NCBI RefSeq assembly: GCF_007655135.1
Contig: NW_022204326.1
Span: 1-64,000 of the forward strand
Direction of reading: 5' to 3'
Origin: Punica granatum
Lineage: Eukaryota > Streptophyta > Magnoliopsida > Myrtales > Lythraceae
Length of the DNA: 64,000 bases
The notes beneath the pieces were generated by a model, which saw only the letters and a list, made by a program, of their open reading frames with translations, had not been told where the DNA came from and searched no databases. Position 1 is the stretch's first letter. Each line of letters begins with the position of its first letter. Shown in pieces: positions 22,381-34,632 of this stretch. The position numbers and the translations under genes were made by a program.

Positions 22381-25173
22381 ATAGCGAACAACTGTGGAAT
22401 TGGGCACCTCAAGGAAGACGCTTTGGTAAGACAATATCAATGGATAGAGACTAGAACATGGAACATTGGAGAATTTATGGGGGCATTAAGATGATTCGAT
22501 AAAAGAGAGACGAGAAGAGCAAATCATAAAAATTAACAAGAACTAGGTACCACACATTAAATTGTGCCGAGTCGATCCACCATGTATATCATTATTCATC
22601 AACAATGCTCAAAAGTAAATGGAGTTTCCACTATCCACTAAATACTAGATCAACAAATGTATTGTTAAATATTGTCGTGATGTATTATATATTTGTTAAT
22701 GATCATGATATTTTGTGAAAAACTTATGATAAGTAAAATATATAGAATTTTTGCAATTCTTTTTTCCGAAATTGGATTTACTTTTGAAACTGTATCTCGA
22801 GTCTTTCTTACCAAATATTTCCATAATCACCTCATTTATACTAACTTTTATCTATTTTTAATATTTCATAATTAACTTTTTAGTCTATTTCATTAAGTAA
22901 TTTCTGAAATTAAAAAAAAAAAAACAAAGAGGACACAAATGGAGGGAGGGAGAGGCAATGGGGTACAACCCCATTCTTTGTTCACAAATTATCAACGACC
23001 TCACCCAGAGCGGCAATGGCAATTAGCATTGGACTTTCATCACCCCTTCTTTGTTGCCTCTCTCATTTCATGTACAGAGAGAAAACAATAATAGAGTGGG
23101 ACGACGGCCGGTGGGGGCCTCGTTTCAGTCACTACTACCGCGAGGTTGTTGCCAATCTTTAGCGTAGCCAATAACCTAGATCAGGGTGGTGGCCTAGGTG
23201 TCCACTATTGGAGCCCAAACTAGTTACAATCTCCCCCTTCTTGTACTTCTCGTGAATTAAGAGACCGAAGGAAAGTTTCCAAAGGCGAATGGCACAAAGC
23301 GGCTTCATTGGTTGATCACCAATAGGGCTGGCAATTTGTGTCGTGTCGTGTTTATACGTGTCGTGTCTAAACAGGTTCGTGTCATCAAAATCATAACCCG
23401 TACACGACATGATTATTAAACGGGTCAGGTTTTGGAAACACGAACACAACCTGTTTATATTCGTGTCAACCCGGACACGACACGTTTAAACCTGTTTATC
23501 GAACCGTGTCATAATAGGTACACGTATCCGTACACGACACGATTATAACCGATTACTCGACATGTTAACACGACCCGTTTATTCGATTAGTCCGATTACA
23601 CAGACACGTTAACACGACCCATTTATCCTATCAACCCGATTACACGGACACGTTAACACGACCCGTTTATTCGACACGTTAACACGACCCGTTCATTTGA
23701 CACATTAACACGATTACAAACTGTTTATTCCGAACAGAAATTTCTAACAATTTCTAAAAATTCATGAGAAATTTCTAAAAAATCCGACCATGCTCATTTC
23801 ATTCATAGAAATGGATCATAATTTAGGAAGTACAAAGATCATGAGATATAAGTCTACTCTTAAGTCTTAAAAAAAGATTACAATAACATGTAATAGCATC
23901 ATATCATTGATGCTTCCAAAGTAGGCATTCACTATCAAAAGGAGCACAAATACATATAAATATATATGTTCACAATCACCTTCAAAGCTTTTATCTAATC
24001 GTCCAGGCATCTTGGAGAGCTGATCGAAATGGGGCTTGCAGTATAACACTTAGTCGTAGGAGGAGTAATTATTCACCTGCATAACCTACCCATGGGAAGA
24101 AAACTATATAGCAACTATGTGTTCATTTTCTATTTCTTATGTTGTCGGGTAGGAAGAAATGTGTATTTAAGCAATATCTGAATATATACAGATTAATGCT
24201 CAATATACATATACATGCATATATAGCAGCTGGGGAATATAATATAAATCATACTGCAGATTAAATCTTTTTTCAAGAATGGTACAGCTACCAAGCAAAT
24301 TAGTGGCGGTAGAGGCAGCAATGAGATATTAGTCAGCTAGGAAATTTCGGAAAACGTCTTGTTTAATTTCGATTTACATGGATACCACACGACCAATGCC
24401 GTCCATCTACACACATGTTCCGATCGAAGAACTTGTATAACCTTTCCTCTTCTCTGCCATTAAAACATATGAGGGACCTGATAAAGTTCGCATCTTTATT
24501 TAATGTCATGGGACCATATAATTGGGACAACCACTGCGACTTGTATAATCAATCTGGATAGATACATTCTTCCTTCTTTTTCAGTCCTTTTCCAGTTTTC
24601 CTTTCCTTTTTTTTTCTTCTGTTAGCAGCACCTAAACAACACCTCTAATCAACAACACCTAAACACATCTAATCTTTCTTCTGCACAGAATCAACTATGC
24701 AACAAAACAGAGTGCCAAATTGGACGAAATCAAAGATGCAACAAACTGAGTAAAGCAGCGCAGGGAAGGTGAGTGCAGCGGACGGGTCTGCAGAGCAGCC
24801 AGCAACGATACCTAAGGTCAAGGTCGTGCGGTTGAGGTCTCGGCGACGTCGCAACATCTGAACAGTTAGAGAGGGCTTAACAGTCGACGACTCGAGGGTC
24901 GCGGGGGGGAGGTCGCTGCGCTGAGGTCACGGAGTCGAGCGACTCGAGCCGGGTTCGAGGTTGACGTCGTCTCTAAGGTCGGAGAGAGGGCTCGAGTCGA
25001 GGTTCGCGGGGTCGCGGTCACGGGGGTCCGAGGTCGCAGGGTCGAGAGGCAGGAGACAGGAGCAGGACAGGAGGCAGGACCGCAGGAGGTGTCAGCACCC
25101 CATTTCGGTGCATCGGCTTCAAGGGGGCAAAATCGTCATTTTTTCAATTTATTACATTTTCTAAAAAAAAAAA

Positions 25174-25228
25174 ATTAATTAATTAATTAATTAATTTAAA
25201 TTAATTAATTAATTAATTAATTTAAATT
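25174..25228. repeat. (TTAA)n tract
   Basis: Repeated TTAA/AATT units, fully self-complementary, inside the solo LTR. Confidence 0.85.
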
Positions 25229-26209
25229 AAATTATATATATATATATGTATTATATAAAAAAAAAATTCAAATCCCGGGCAGGGGCCGGGCAGCGTTGAC
25301 CGGCTGCCCGTGACCCGCCGGCCATTTAATTTAAAAAAAAAAGAAAAAAAAAAAGAGAAGATTCGGGCAGACCGGGCAGGCCGGGCAAGGGCCGGGCAGC
25401 GCTCGCCGGCTGCCCTCGATCCCCGCCGGCCCAGCAACCCCAAATCGCGATTTTCGCGATTTCCGCCAAAATCGGCCGAAATCCTAACGGAAAAGGGGAT
25501 GGAATTGAAATTAAATGGACAGAAAGTTAATTTGGGGGAACACGAACACGACCCAGTAAAAACAAACGGAAAATTGGCTCTCAATTTGGGCGAATTTGGA
25601 AGTCGAAGAACTCGGAACTCTCGCCGAAAAACCGTGGCTTTTCCCCCGATTCCGACTGATTAAGCGCCGGTGAGGTCCCGATCGACCACGGCGGAGGGCC
25701 GGCGGTGTCCAGAGCTATCTCCCGCGTCCATTCCGGCTTTCATCGCGGCGGCCAGGGGCGAGAACCGCCACCCGCAGCTCCGTGGCCGCCGTTGCCCCCC
25801 GATCCCGACCGCCTTTGGTTAACGGGCCTCGGCCCAGTTCGGTTTCTTTTGCAGGCCCAGCCCAAGCCTAGAAATTCGGCCCATTCGGCCCAACGCTCCG
25901 GTTCGGTCCTGCAGCTCTTCCGGGCGGTTCTCCCTTCGGGCGGGCAGTCCGAACCGATCCGATCCGACCCGATTGTCCGGCGATTTTTTTTATTTTTACA
26001 GAGAAACCCCTCAACTTTCCGAACTAGGTAAATTATCGACTTAGTGGCATGATTAGGGCTCCTTTCCTGAATATTATTGCTTACTTGATGGATATAATGT
26101 GAAATGAGTGTTCTTGGGTCGTGTGGGTGATCGGATTTGTCCCGAACTCGATTTTACGAACTTTCCATTTTGTCACATTTCAGTCCAGAGGACTCATTTT
26201 ATTTTTTTT

Positions 26210-26575
26210 CAGATCTGCCCCGAACTCTAAAATTTATTTTCAACCAAGTCCCGATCATTTTACTATTTTCCAATCAGTCCTTGGATTTTTCAGAATTTCT
26301 CAAGCATCCCAAAGGACTTTCCAAGTTGTTTCAGTTTAGTCCCTGGGCCATTTTTCACCCTTTTCAGATCTGCCCCGAATTTCAAAATTTATTTTCAATC
26401 AAGTCCCAGTCATTTTACTATTTTCCAATCAGTCCTGGAATTCCCAGAATTTTTCAAGCATCCCAAGGAACTTTCCAAGTTGTTTCAGTTTAGTCCTGGG
26501 GTCATTTTCTTTATTTTCAGATAGATCTCGATTTTCAAATTCATTTCAAATAAGTCCTAGGACATTTTCAGTAAT
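26210..26575 (+). repeat. about 155-bp tandem repeat, roughly 2.4 copies
   Basis: 'cagatctgccccgaa' starts units at 26210 and 26365, each continuing through 'tttattttcaa', 'aagtccc', 'ccaatcagtcct', 'caagcatccca' and 'tttagtcc'. A partial third unit starts near 26517. Confidence 0.85.
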
Positions 26576-26584
26576 TTTTTTACG

Positions 26585-26705
26585 CAGTCCCCATTTCTTA
26601 GAATTTTCAAATCAGTCCCTAATTTATTCAGAATTTTCAAATCAGTCCCCAATTTTTTTAGAATTTTCAAATCAGTCCCTGCTCTTTTAAAATCGTTCAA
26701 TTCAG
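26585..26705 (+). repeat. about 31-bp tandem repeat
   Basis: 'agaattttcaaatcagtccc' recurs at intervals of about 31 bp, at least three times, with a fourth degenerate unit. Confidence 0.8.
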
Positions 26706-28576
26706 TCCCCTGGACATTTTCTAAAATATCCGACCTTTTCCTACTCGGATCACCCACCGACAATGTACGTGCCCCATTTAAATATTTCATTTTTGTAATT
26801 ATGTGACCATGTCGGAAATTAGAGTTTATCTGGCGGTCAACTAATGGCTATCTCGACGGTTCGAAATCCGTAGACTAAAGCATTCGGTAAGTTTTTAATT
26901 AACCTAAAATTCTACATACGAGATAATCGGGACGTTAAATTTGGCTAAATTAAATCACTTGATTTCTTTAATTGAATTGCACGAATTGATTAATAATTTG
27001 TAATCGCGTCGACAGTTCAAGAACTGTTAGTCATGCCCTTTTCAAAATTCACAATTTCAAAAGCACCGAGATACATACAACGTAATCTTAATTTTCATGC
27101 ACACACATATTTACCGATTCAATGGCATGATTATCGGTTCCTGTTAGCGTAGGTTTGTGTTTAGAGCTGGTTGAAATATGGGAAAACAAATTAATCACAA
27201 ACTCGGCTTAATCAAACATGGGCAAATAGTCAAGTAGAGGGTTAGGTTTTGGGTTCTAGGCGAAAATACTTTTAATCTGTAAAAGCTATATTGTTACGAT
27301 ACAGAATAATCTAAAAACAACCCACACATTCGAGACTTGACTATGAACATCATGTCTGTCGAGTCCGTTAAATGATGCCGAATGCTACATACCCTATCTA
27401 TCATCCTGTTTGTTTGTTTTAGGGTAGGATTTGTATGCCAAGATACCCCGGATAATAATTGATTAACTCATGTAAATTAGGCAATAACAAAATCTCATTG
27501 TTTGTTTATTTGCGCTTACTTGTTGCATTATTGCACTTATTTGTTATGCGGGTCGAGCCCGATCCTTTAGGATACGATTCACATGGGGTCCAACGCCCCA
27601 ATCGTAGATTACGGGATCTAATCCCCTAAACACCGAGTGCGCACCTTAATTTCAATTTCAGTCTTTTCAAACCACACGGTGAGCACGAGTGGAATAATGA
27701 CTGAACGCGAACCGACTGGGATTCAATTGTTATAATTTGTATTTATTTATTTGAGATGACAATGTAAGGATTTATGTTGTACGTTTATTCATGTAAGAAT
27801 CCCGATCGGAGAGCGGACGGTCGGAGTGTTTCTTCGAATTTACGGTGTCAAAACGCGTAAGATGAGCGGAACTTAATTAAGCGGTAATTAAATAAAAAAT
27901 GGCAAACCTAGACAAGCTAGAGTACCAATAGGGCATGCGAGATATAGGCTCGCATGTAACAGAACCCCCGAATTCGGAACCTCGGGTTTCGCAGACCATA
28001 TGCCTTAGCAATTAGGTGTACCCTGTACCCCTAGACCCGGGCAACTTACCGGCCCTCGACCTTAGGGTTGTAAACAGGTAGTGGCGACTCCTTCTCACGT
28101 GCGTCCGTCGCGCATCCCCGGGAAGATGGACACTCCCAAGCCGCGTTGCATTTAGACGCGCGCATGCGTGCCCCGACGAGACGAAATTCGGGTGCGCACA
28201 GGAGGCTAGGAGGGATTTCAAAATTAGGGCATGAACTCTGATTTCAGAAAAAATCATAAACTCTCCTCTCGTCCTCCTGTCCCTGTGCAGGAGGAATTTC
28301 AAAATTAGGGTTAGTGGAAGGGTATATTGGTAAATTCGATTAGATAAACGGGTTAACGGATTACACGATTAAACACGTTTAAATAAATAGGTTTAATCAT
28401 GTCTAATAGGGTTATGCGGGTCCAACCCGTTAAGACACGTTTATTAATCGTGTCTAAACGGGTTGAACCCGTTTAGACCGAATATCAAAAAATCTCAATC
28501 CGAACCCGTTTAATTTCGTGTCGTATCCATGTCGTGTTATCGTGTCGTGTCAAATATTGCCGGCCCTAATCACCAA

Positions 28577-30295
28577 CAACTCCAAAGATTACTGGCAATC
28601 TCAACGGGACTAGTGGTGGCCAATATTGGATATCCATCGCTCCTCTCTCTTTACATGTGTAGAGAGAGGACAAGGAGGGTGGAATGAGCCCGACACCAAC
28701 CACTACTAGCTTGATGAGTTCTTCAGGGGTTTAAAGATCGCCAGGAACCTCGCCTCCCATGTTTATCTTCGTTGGTGTCGACTATCGTTATTTCTTCTTT
28801 GAGTGTTCTTTAAAAATCTTTTTTTTTTCTTTTGGTGTGATAGGAATTTTATCTGACAAATATGTCTACACAAGAAGTTTAGATTAAAAAATATTTTGCA
28901 AGAGAGTCTATTTTCGAAAATTAGGCTCCCTTTGCTTCGCGTAAATGGTTTTTCATGTGAAATGCTCAAATTTTATTCTGTCAAAAGAAAATTATAAAAC
29001 CAGGAAGGTGCCACGTGGATAGGGCTAATTGACTAAGGCAGCCAAAAAGGCATGAGGCGGAACCCAATCAATGCTAACGTAACATAAGTTCTCGTGCGAA
29101 AGGGGGCACTGTGCCTTGTTTGCATTTAATTCCTTTCCTCCCCTCGGAATGTCCTTTTTATTAGTGCCCTCTGTTTGCATGCATAGGGCAACGGCCAAGC
29201 CCTGAATTGACATTTCACGGAAAAGATATTGGGTGATCTTACTTCACCATGTAGCGTAAGGAAGCACCAATCAAAATGCATGAAACTAAAAACTTGATGC
29301 TAATCACTCGAATAATTATCATAATTATTCTTCATTAAAAAATTCTTATTGATTCTTTCTTACCATGTCATTTGACGTAGGATCATATAAAATTTCCTCA
29401 ATTTCACGCCTCCACACTGGTCTGCATCTCAACACCCAATAGAAATGGAGTAACTTCACGTAACCTTTTATAGAAATTATAAACCAAAGGACAAAAACAT
29501 TATATATTAAATGAAGAAAGTGATGTTATAACAGTTATATCCTCTTATTAATCGACCTATACATTCTTAAAAATTATTAAATCCACCTAAAAGGTGCATT
29601 TAATAATTCTCCTAATAGTCATATTTATTTCAAATTAGGAGAATTTTTTTAGGTGATAAATAAAATGATGAAACAATTATTCTTAATCAATGTGAATTGG
29701 TTCAAACGATTCGGCACTTATTCTGCTTAAGCAAAGTCACGAATTCGAGTCATTGTAAATATGAAAAATTGAAGTCGTGAGAGCTTTAGTATTTAGTGAA
29801 CCGACCTGGCTGTACTGGATTAGTTGAAGTTTAATTGGATTTTCCATATCAGGATTCACAAAAAAAAAAGGGAACAATTATTCAATGAATGAGAAGAGAA
29901 ATCACATTGGTGCATGAGCATACCTTTTCACTTCTCCTTTTCTTATTCCTTTCTGTACTCATGAGTCTCATTCGTAGGAAGAAAAAAAAAGTAGATAAAT
30001 GAGAAGTGATATAATGATTTTGTTCTAACTAGAAATTAATACTTTGTTTATTCTATCAAAAAAATTAATACTTTGTTCGGATACGAGGGAAATAGGGAAG
30101 AGAAGGGAAGAGGAGTAAAGCATACAACTAATTTTTCCTCTCCTCCGTTTCCTTTCCCTTTGTTTTCCTCGATCCATACCAAGGGTAAGAGTCTTCCATT
30201 TGACAAATCGGATTAGTGTGGGCGACACCAATAATTGAATTATAATCAAGAAATTTTATGTTCAATCTAATCAATGGATCTTCTTGTACGGTTTA
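28577..30295. other. intergenic, no gene seen
   Basis: Spacer between the hAT element and the Mutator-type MITE. Only short chance frames and the SINE at 29683-29872. Confidence 0.5.
29683..29872 (+). mobile_element. tRNA-derived SINE with target-site duplication
   Basis: A 190-bp unit with a tRNA-like head ('attggttcaaacgattcgg' and B-box-like 'gaattcgagtc' at 29741-29751), a body with 'ggattagttgaagtttaattgg', and an oligo-A end at about 29860. It is flanked by AACAATTATTC on both sides (29672-29682 and 29873-29883), a typical long SINE duplication. Related fragments occur at 1.0, 14.0, 44.9 and 45.7 kb. Confidence 0.65.
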
Positions 30296-30304
30296 CTCGA
30301 AGAA

Positions 30305-30732
30305 TGGTAAATTACACTGATAGTCTAAATTTTTTTACAAATATTTCAATATGGTACAAAATATTTTTTTTGCTACTTGATGGTACAAAATGTTTCAAAA
30401 TTATTTCAGTATAGTATAAACCGTCATCTCGCCATTGACGCCATCAAGCCGATACTAATGGTGCAAAATTGATTTTTATGGGACATTACATGATGGTGCA
30501 AAATGTTTTGAAGTTGTAACTTAATAGTACAGAATGTTTTACGTAAGTTACATGATGGTGCAAAATTTACAGTCTTGTAAAGGACGGCTTGACGGCGTCA
30601 ATGGCGAGATGACAGTTTGTACTATACTGAAACAATTTTGAAATATTTTATATCATTAAGTAGCAAGAAAAACTTCTTATACCATATTAAAACATTTATA
30701 AAACTTTTTAAACCATTAATGTAATTTATCCC
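30305..30732. mobile_element. Mutator-type MITE in the GH9 upstream region
   Basis: Two arms of about 170 bp are inverted copies (shared blocks 'tttcagtatagta', 'catctcgccattgacgcc', 'atcaagccg'). The flanks are a perfect 9-bp duplication CTCGAAGAA (30296-30304, 30733-30741). No coding sequence. It ends about 190 bp before the TATA box of the endoglucanase gene, so it lies in the proximal promoter and transcripts through it would fold into a long hairpin. Confidence 0.85.
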
Positions 30733-30925
30733 CTCGAAGAAAGCAGCATCGATAGCCCGTGCTACGTACTCTGCGTTCTCCGAGATCAACCGATAAATTC
30801 TCTAACTAATTAAACTCCCAAAACCGGGAACACTCATTGTTGGTCAGTGTGAGGCTAATTATTTTGTTGCTAACTAGCAGGACGTTACCGGGCAGCTTTT
30901 CCTTCTCTCTCTCTCTCTCTGCTGC

Positions 30926-30931
30926 TATAAA
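30926..30931 (+). promoter_or_regulatory. TATA box of the endoglucanase gene
   Basis: TATAAA 64 bp before the ATG, right after a (CT)n tract at 30902-30921 of the kind common around plant transcription starts. Confidence 0.65.
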
Positions 30932-30994
30932 TTACAGAGGAAGGGGGGACGGCGCCTCTTCAGTCCTTTCTGCTTCTTAGTCGGAGGGGAAGTC

Positions 30995-33975
30995 ATGGCC
31001 ATGGCCGCTTCTTCTTCTTCTTCTTCCCTCCTTCGCAACCCCACGGTGGCGATTCTCGTGGTCCTCTGTTTGTGCTCTGCTCTGAAGCTCTGCAATGGCT
31101 ACTACTACACCATCAACAGGCACAGTTTCGGACACCGCCACCACCGCCCCCGCTTCGCCAGCCACAACTACAGGGACGCCCTCACCAAGTCCATCCTCTT
31201 CTTCGAGGGCCAGAGGTCCGGGAGGCTCCCTTCCAGTCAGAGGCTCACTTGGAGGAGAAACTCTGGCCTCTCCGATGGCTCCGCCGCCCATGTATGTCTA
31301 TTCTCCCCCATTATGAACAATGTGGAAGCGGGCTTGCCCATCTTCTTTTAATTTTCAGTAAAAAGTGCGATTTTTCATCTTTTTTGGGCCATTTTTCTGA
31401 TGAAAAATGCGTTCTTTTGGTCGAGTGAGTGTATTGTGAGGTGGGTTTGATGAATTTTTCATGCTTCTGAGAACAGAATGGGAAATGGGTTCCTGCTCTT
31501 TCTGTTGTTTAATCGAATGGAATGTGAAATCTGGTGACATACTCATGTCTCGTGATTGTGTTTTGAGGGAGGGATGTGAATTGCTGATTTTCGGGACTAA
31601 TTCGGACAATGCAGGTGGATTTGGTCGGAGGGTACTATGATGCAGGGGACAACGTGAAGTTCGGGTTCCCAATGGCTTTCACCACCACAATGCTGTCGTG
31701 GAGTGTCATCGAGTTCGGAGGACTGATGAAGTCGGAGCTCCCGAACGCCAAAGCAGCCATCCGCTGGGCTACTGACTACCTCCTCAAGGCCACCGCCCAT
31801 CCTGACACCATCTACGTGCAGGTTGCGATTGGCTTGATTTGTTCCTTCCTTATCACTTGATTTGTGAAAGTCATTAAGAGTATACGTGAACATTTTCTTA
31901 GATATAATGTAGGGAGGTCTTCTCTTTGGACAATATTAACTGGAAAACTGTGAATTTGTCTAAGATAAATGCTTAGTTTTGGGATAGCTATGCAGATTAT
32001 GGTCACTGTCAACCAAAATGCGATTATTACTGAGCGGGAAAATCTAAGTGCTGTGACAAATTAAGTTATGCGAGCTGGGTAGTAATACTCATGGAAATTT
32101 GTATAATTAGTGCTGCGACAAAGGAGTCTTTTACGGGGACGGAAAGTCCTCTTAATAGAGTGGATGCTGGCAAAAATCCTGCAGGACAAATTAAGCTAGT
32201 TGGAAGCAGAACTTAGGTTCGTGTTCATTGTCACTCCTTATGGGAGGGATATATGCAGACTTCTGCGGTTGAAGTTCATTTTCTTTACATGATTGAAGGT
32301 AGGGGATGCCAATAGGGACCACGAGTGCTGGGAGAGACCCGAGGATATGGACACACCAAGGAATGTCTACAAGGTTGACAAGAACTCTCCCGGGTCTGAT
32401 GTTGCCGGTGAAACTGCTGCTGCTCTTGCAGCGGCCTCTCTGGTCTTCAGGAGGAGTGACCCAGCTTACTCCAAGCTCCTTGTCAGAAGGGCTCTTAGGG
32501 TAAGTCTACCTAATCTCGATTAGTTGAATAAGATGAGATTGTACAAATTTCTCGTACTCGGATATCGCAAGAAGCAATGCTAAGTGAGGTTTCCATTCAA
32601 CTGGTATGCAGGTCTTCCAGTTTGCTGATAAGTATAGGGGACCCTACAGCAATGGGTTGAAGAGAGTTGTGTGCCCTTTCTACTGTTCTTACTCTGGTTA
32701 TGAGGTAAAGCTAATAATTTGTTTCTTTAATTATACCATCTCACTTTTGCTTTTTATAAAGAAAGTTGATTGACTGGAAGAAAACTTTGCACACTAGCCT
32801 AGACCCACATCCACATGATTTAAAGAAATCGTTATTTTATGCAACATCAGTAGACTGAACCAATCACATCCCGTAAAATATGTAAACTCAGTACCGAATG
32901 TGCAAGATACATAATTATCATGTTAACTCTAAGCCCGTGCGTTACTGAAATCTGTGTAGGATGAGCTGCTGTGGGGAGCAGCTTGGCTGTTTAAGGCCAC
33001 GAAGAACCCGATCTTCCTCAAATACATCCAAATCAACGGACAGACTCTAGGAGCCGGAGAGTACGACAACACGTTCGGGTGGGATAACAAGCATGTCGGT
33101 GCAAGAATCCTTCTCTCCAAGGTCTGTTTACCGTTTGCCTCTTCCTACCTCCAATGTAATACTTTCGTCGATTGATTTCGCGAAAATCATATTTGGTTGT
33201 GGACCCTTCAATGAATACGACCGTTTTTACTTGTTGCTGGGGATTCGGGTAGGCATTTCTGGTGCAGAAGCTGCAATCACTTCATGACTACAAAGGCCAC
33301 GCAGATAACTTCATATGCTCGGTGATACCAGGGGCTTCTTTCTCTTCTACCCAATACACTCGTGGTATTTAACTCTTCACATCTCTGTCCCTCGTTTGTG
33401 ACGGCTCTATGTTTTTGTTTTGTTTTATGTTTCATTGAAGCTTTTGTCTTGTTTTTCTCTCGGGGAAATTAACGAAAGGGGGCCTGCTCTTCAAGATGAG
33501 CGATGACAACATGCAGTACGTGACGTCCACCTCATTCCTGCTATTGGCCTACGCCAAATACTTGACATCCGCGGACAGGATCGTTAACTGTGGAGGCACG
33601 ACCGTCACCCCCAGCCGTCTCCGCTCCATTGCCAAGAAGCAGGTGGACTACTTACTGGGGGACAACCCCTTGAAGATGTCCTACATGGTGGGGTACGGAC
33701 CACGGTACCCGCAGAAGATCCACCACAGGGGGTCATCCCTCCCCTCCATCGCCACCCACCCTGCCAAGATCCAGTGCCACGCAGGCTTCGACTTCATGCA
33801 CTCCACCTCTGCCAACCCCAATGTCCTGGTGGGCGCCGTCGTGGGCGGGCCCGACATGAACGACAGGTTCCCGGATGATCGGTCTGATTATGAGCAGTCC
33901 GAGCCTTCCACCTACATCAATGCGCCTCTGGTCGGGGCCCTTGCATATCTCGCGCACTCGTTCGGTCAGCTCTAA
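30995..33975 (+). CDS. GH9B13: endo-1,4-beta-glucanase, GH9 class B (endoglucanase 17-like)
   Basis: Secreted glycosyl hydrolase that cuts beta-1,4-glucan during wall growth and remodelling. Exons: 30995-31291, 31615-31821, 32299-32499, 32612-32704, 32960-33121, 33253-33364, 33479-33975. Joined they give 522 aa; all introns are GT-AG and phases agree. Residues 1-35 form a signal peptide (Ser run, then hydrophobic [13 protein letters not shown]). A His/Arg-rich stretch (GHRHHRPRF) precedes the catalytic domain, which begins near [20 protein letters not shown] (catalytic Asp 108/111), the GH9 signature with HHRGSS (about 439-444) and the terminal [12 protein letters not shown] signature with the acid Glu (about 499) are all present. 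There is no C-terminal CBM49 and no membrane anchor, hence class B. The sequence and His-rich N-terminus resemble Arabidopsis At4g02290 as I remember it; paralogue At1g02800 is the alternative. A MITE sits in the promoter. Confidence 0.95.
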
Positions 33976-34632
33976 TAGAAGACCGGCTCTGGAGTGGAAT
34001 CTCCTGTTTCGTGTTGCGGACGCCTCGAGCGCATTTACTTAATATATTTCCGACAAGTTAGGGTGTTTTTTTCTTCTCTTTTCCGTGTGTAGTGTAGAAT
34101 TTGGGTCGATGGGGTCGAGTCCTTAAAAGAAGGGAAAGGGAAAAAAGGACTCGAGCCCCAAACCTATTGAGGGTGGAGTTGGAAGCCTTTGTGATGTGGT
34201 CAAAGTGTAGATATGGAGGGCTAATGTAGTGTGGGATAGGGTTAAATTAGTGATTTTATTACTTAAATGACAAGGTCATATTTCGTGCCTAGAACGGCAT
34301 TTCTTGAAATTATATATTATGGAATTATGGGTGGGGGAGAAGAAGTTTTATTTTGATCTTTAATTAGGGTGCTTGTCTTTTTTTTTTTTTTTGGTAAATG
34401 GGGTGCTTTGTCGTGTAACCTCTTTGGTGATGTTTAATTATAACTGGGCTTTATTGAGTTTGTGTTAAGGATATGTCTTCGGGACTTGAAGTGTGTCCAT
34501 TTTTCTTCACTTTGCAATGCAATGCAAATATGAGAAGTCTCTTTATTGGGTGAAAAAGGGAAGGGGAAGTAATGCAAGAATAGAAAGAAAAAAGACGTAA
34601 TATAATAACACTTGTATTCGTCTCGAAATTAA

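Larger units (their letters stand above)
25090..28200 (+). mobile_element. 3.1-kb solo LTR nested in the hAT element
   Basis: Starts TGTCAGCACCCC and ends GGTGCGCACA, with a perfect 5-bp flank GGAGG on each side (25085-25089, 28201-28205). No internal retroviral-type coding region or second LTR is present, so it is a solo LTR left by LTR-LTR recombination. A length over 3 kb points to Ty3/gypsy Tat/Ogre-like elements, but that is inference. Inside are a TTAA-rich tract (25174-25228), a doubled GC-rich block (25278-25310 and 25386-25418) and the tandem repeats at 26210-26700. Confidence 0.8.
23323..28568. mobile_element. hAT-type DNA transposon, non-autonomous, carrying a nested solo LTR
   Basis: The ends TAGGGCTGGCAAT and, inverted, TAGGGCCGGCAAT are terminal inverted repeats, and the flanks are a perfect 8-bp duplication ATCACCAA (23315-23322 and 28569-28576), the hAT length. 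The sub-terminal regions are dense in short 'cacgac', 'gtgtcgtgtc' and 'acgttaacacgaccc' repeats, the likely transposase-binding sites. A smaller relative with the same ends is at 46994-47520. Removing the nested LTR leaves about 2.1 kb. The interior (23.7-25.1 kb) encodes nothing I recognise as a transposase. Confidence 0.85.

Noticed and set aside
23330..23720. Regular 'cacgacccgttta' spacing considered as a CRISPR-like array
   Set aside because: The repeats are the sub-terminal binding motifs of the hAT element, of irregular spacing, in a plant genome.
25310..26031. GC-rich overlapping ORFs of 95-120 aa
   Set aside because: They lie within the solo LTR; openness follows from GC-rich, Pro/Arg-rich composition and no domain is visible.
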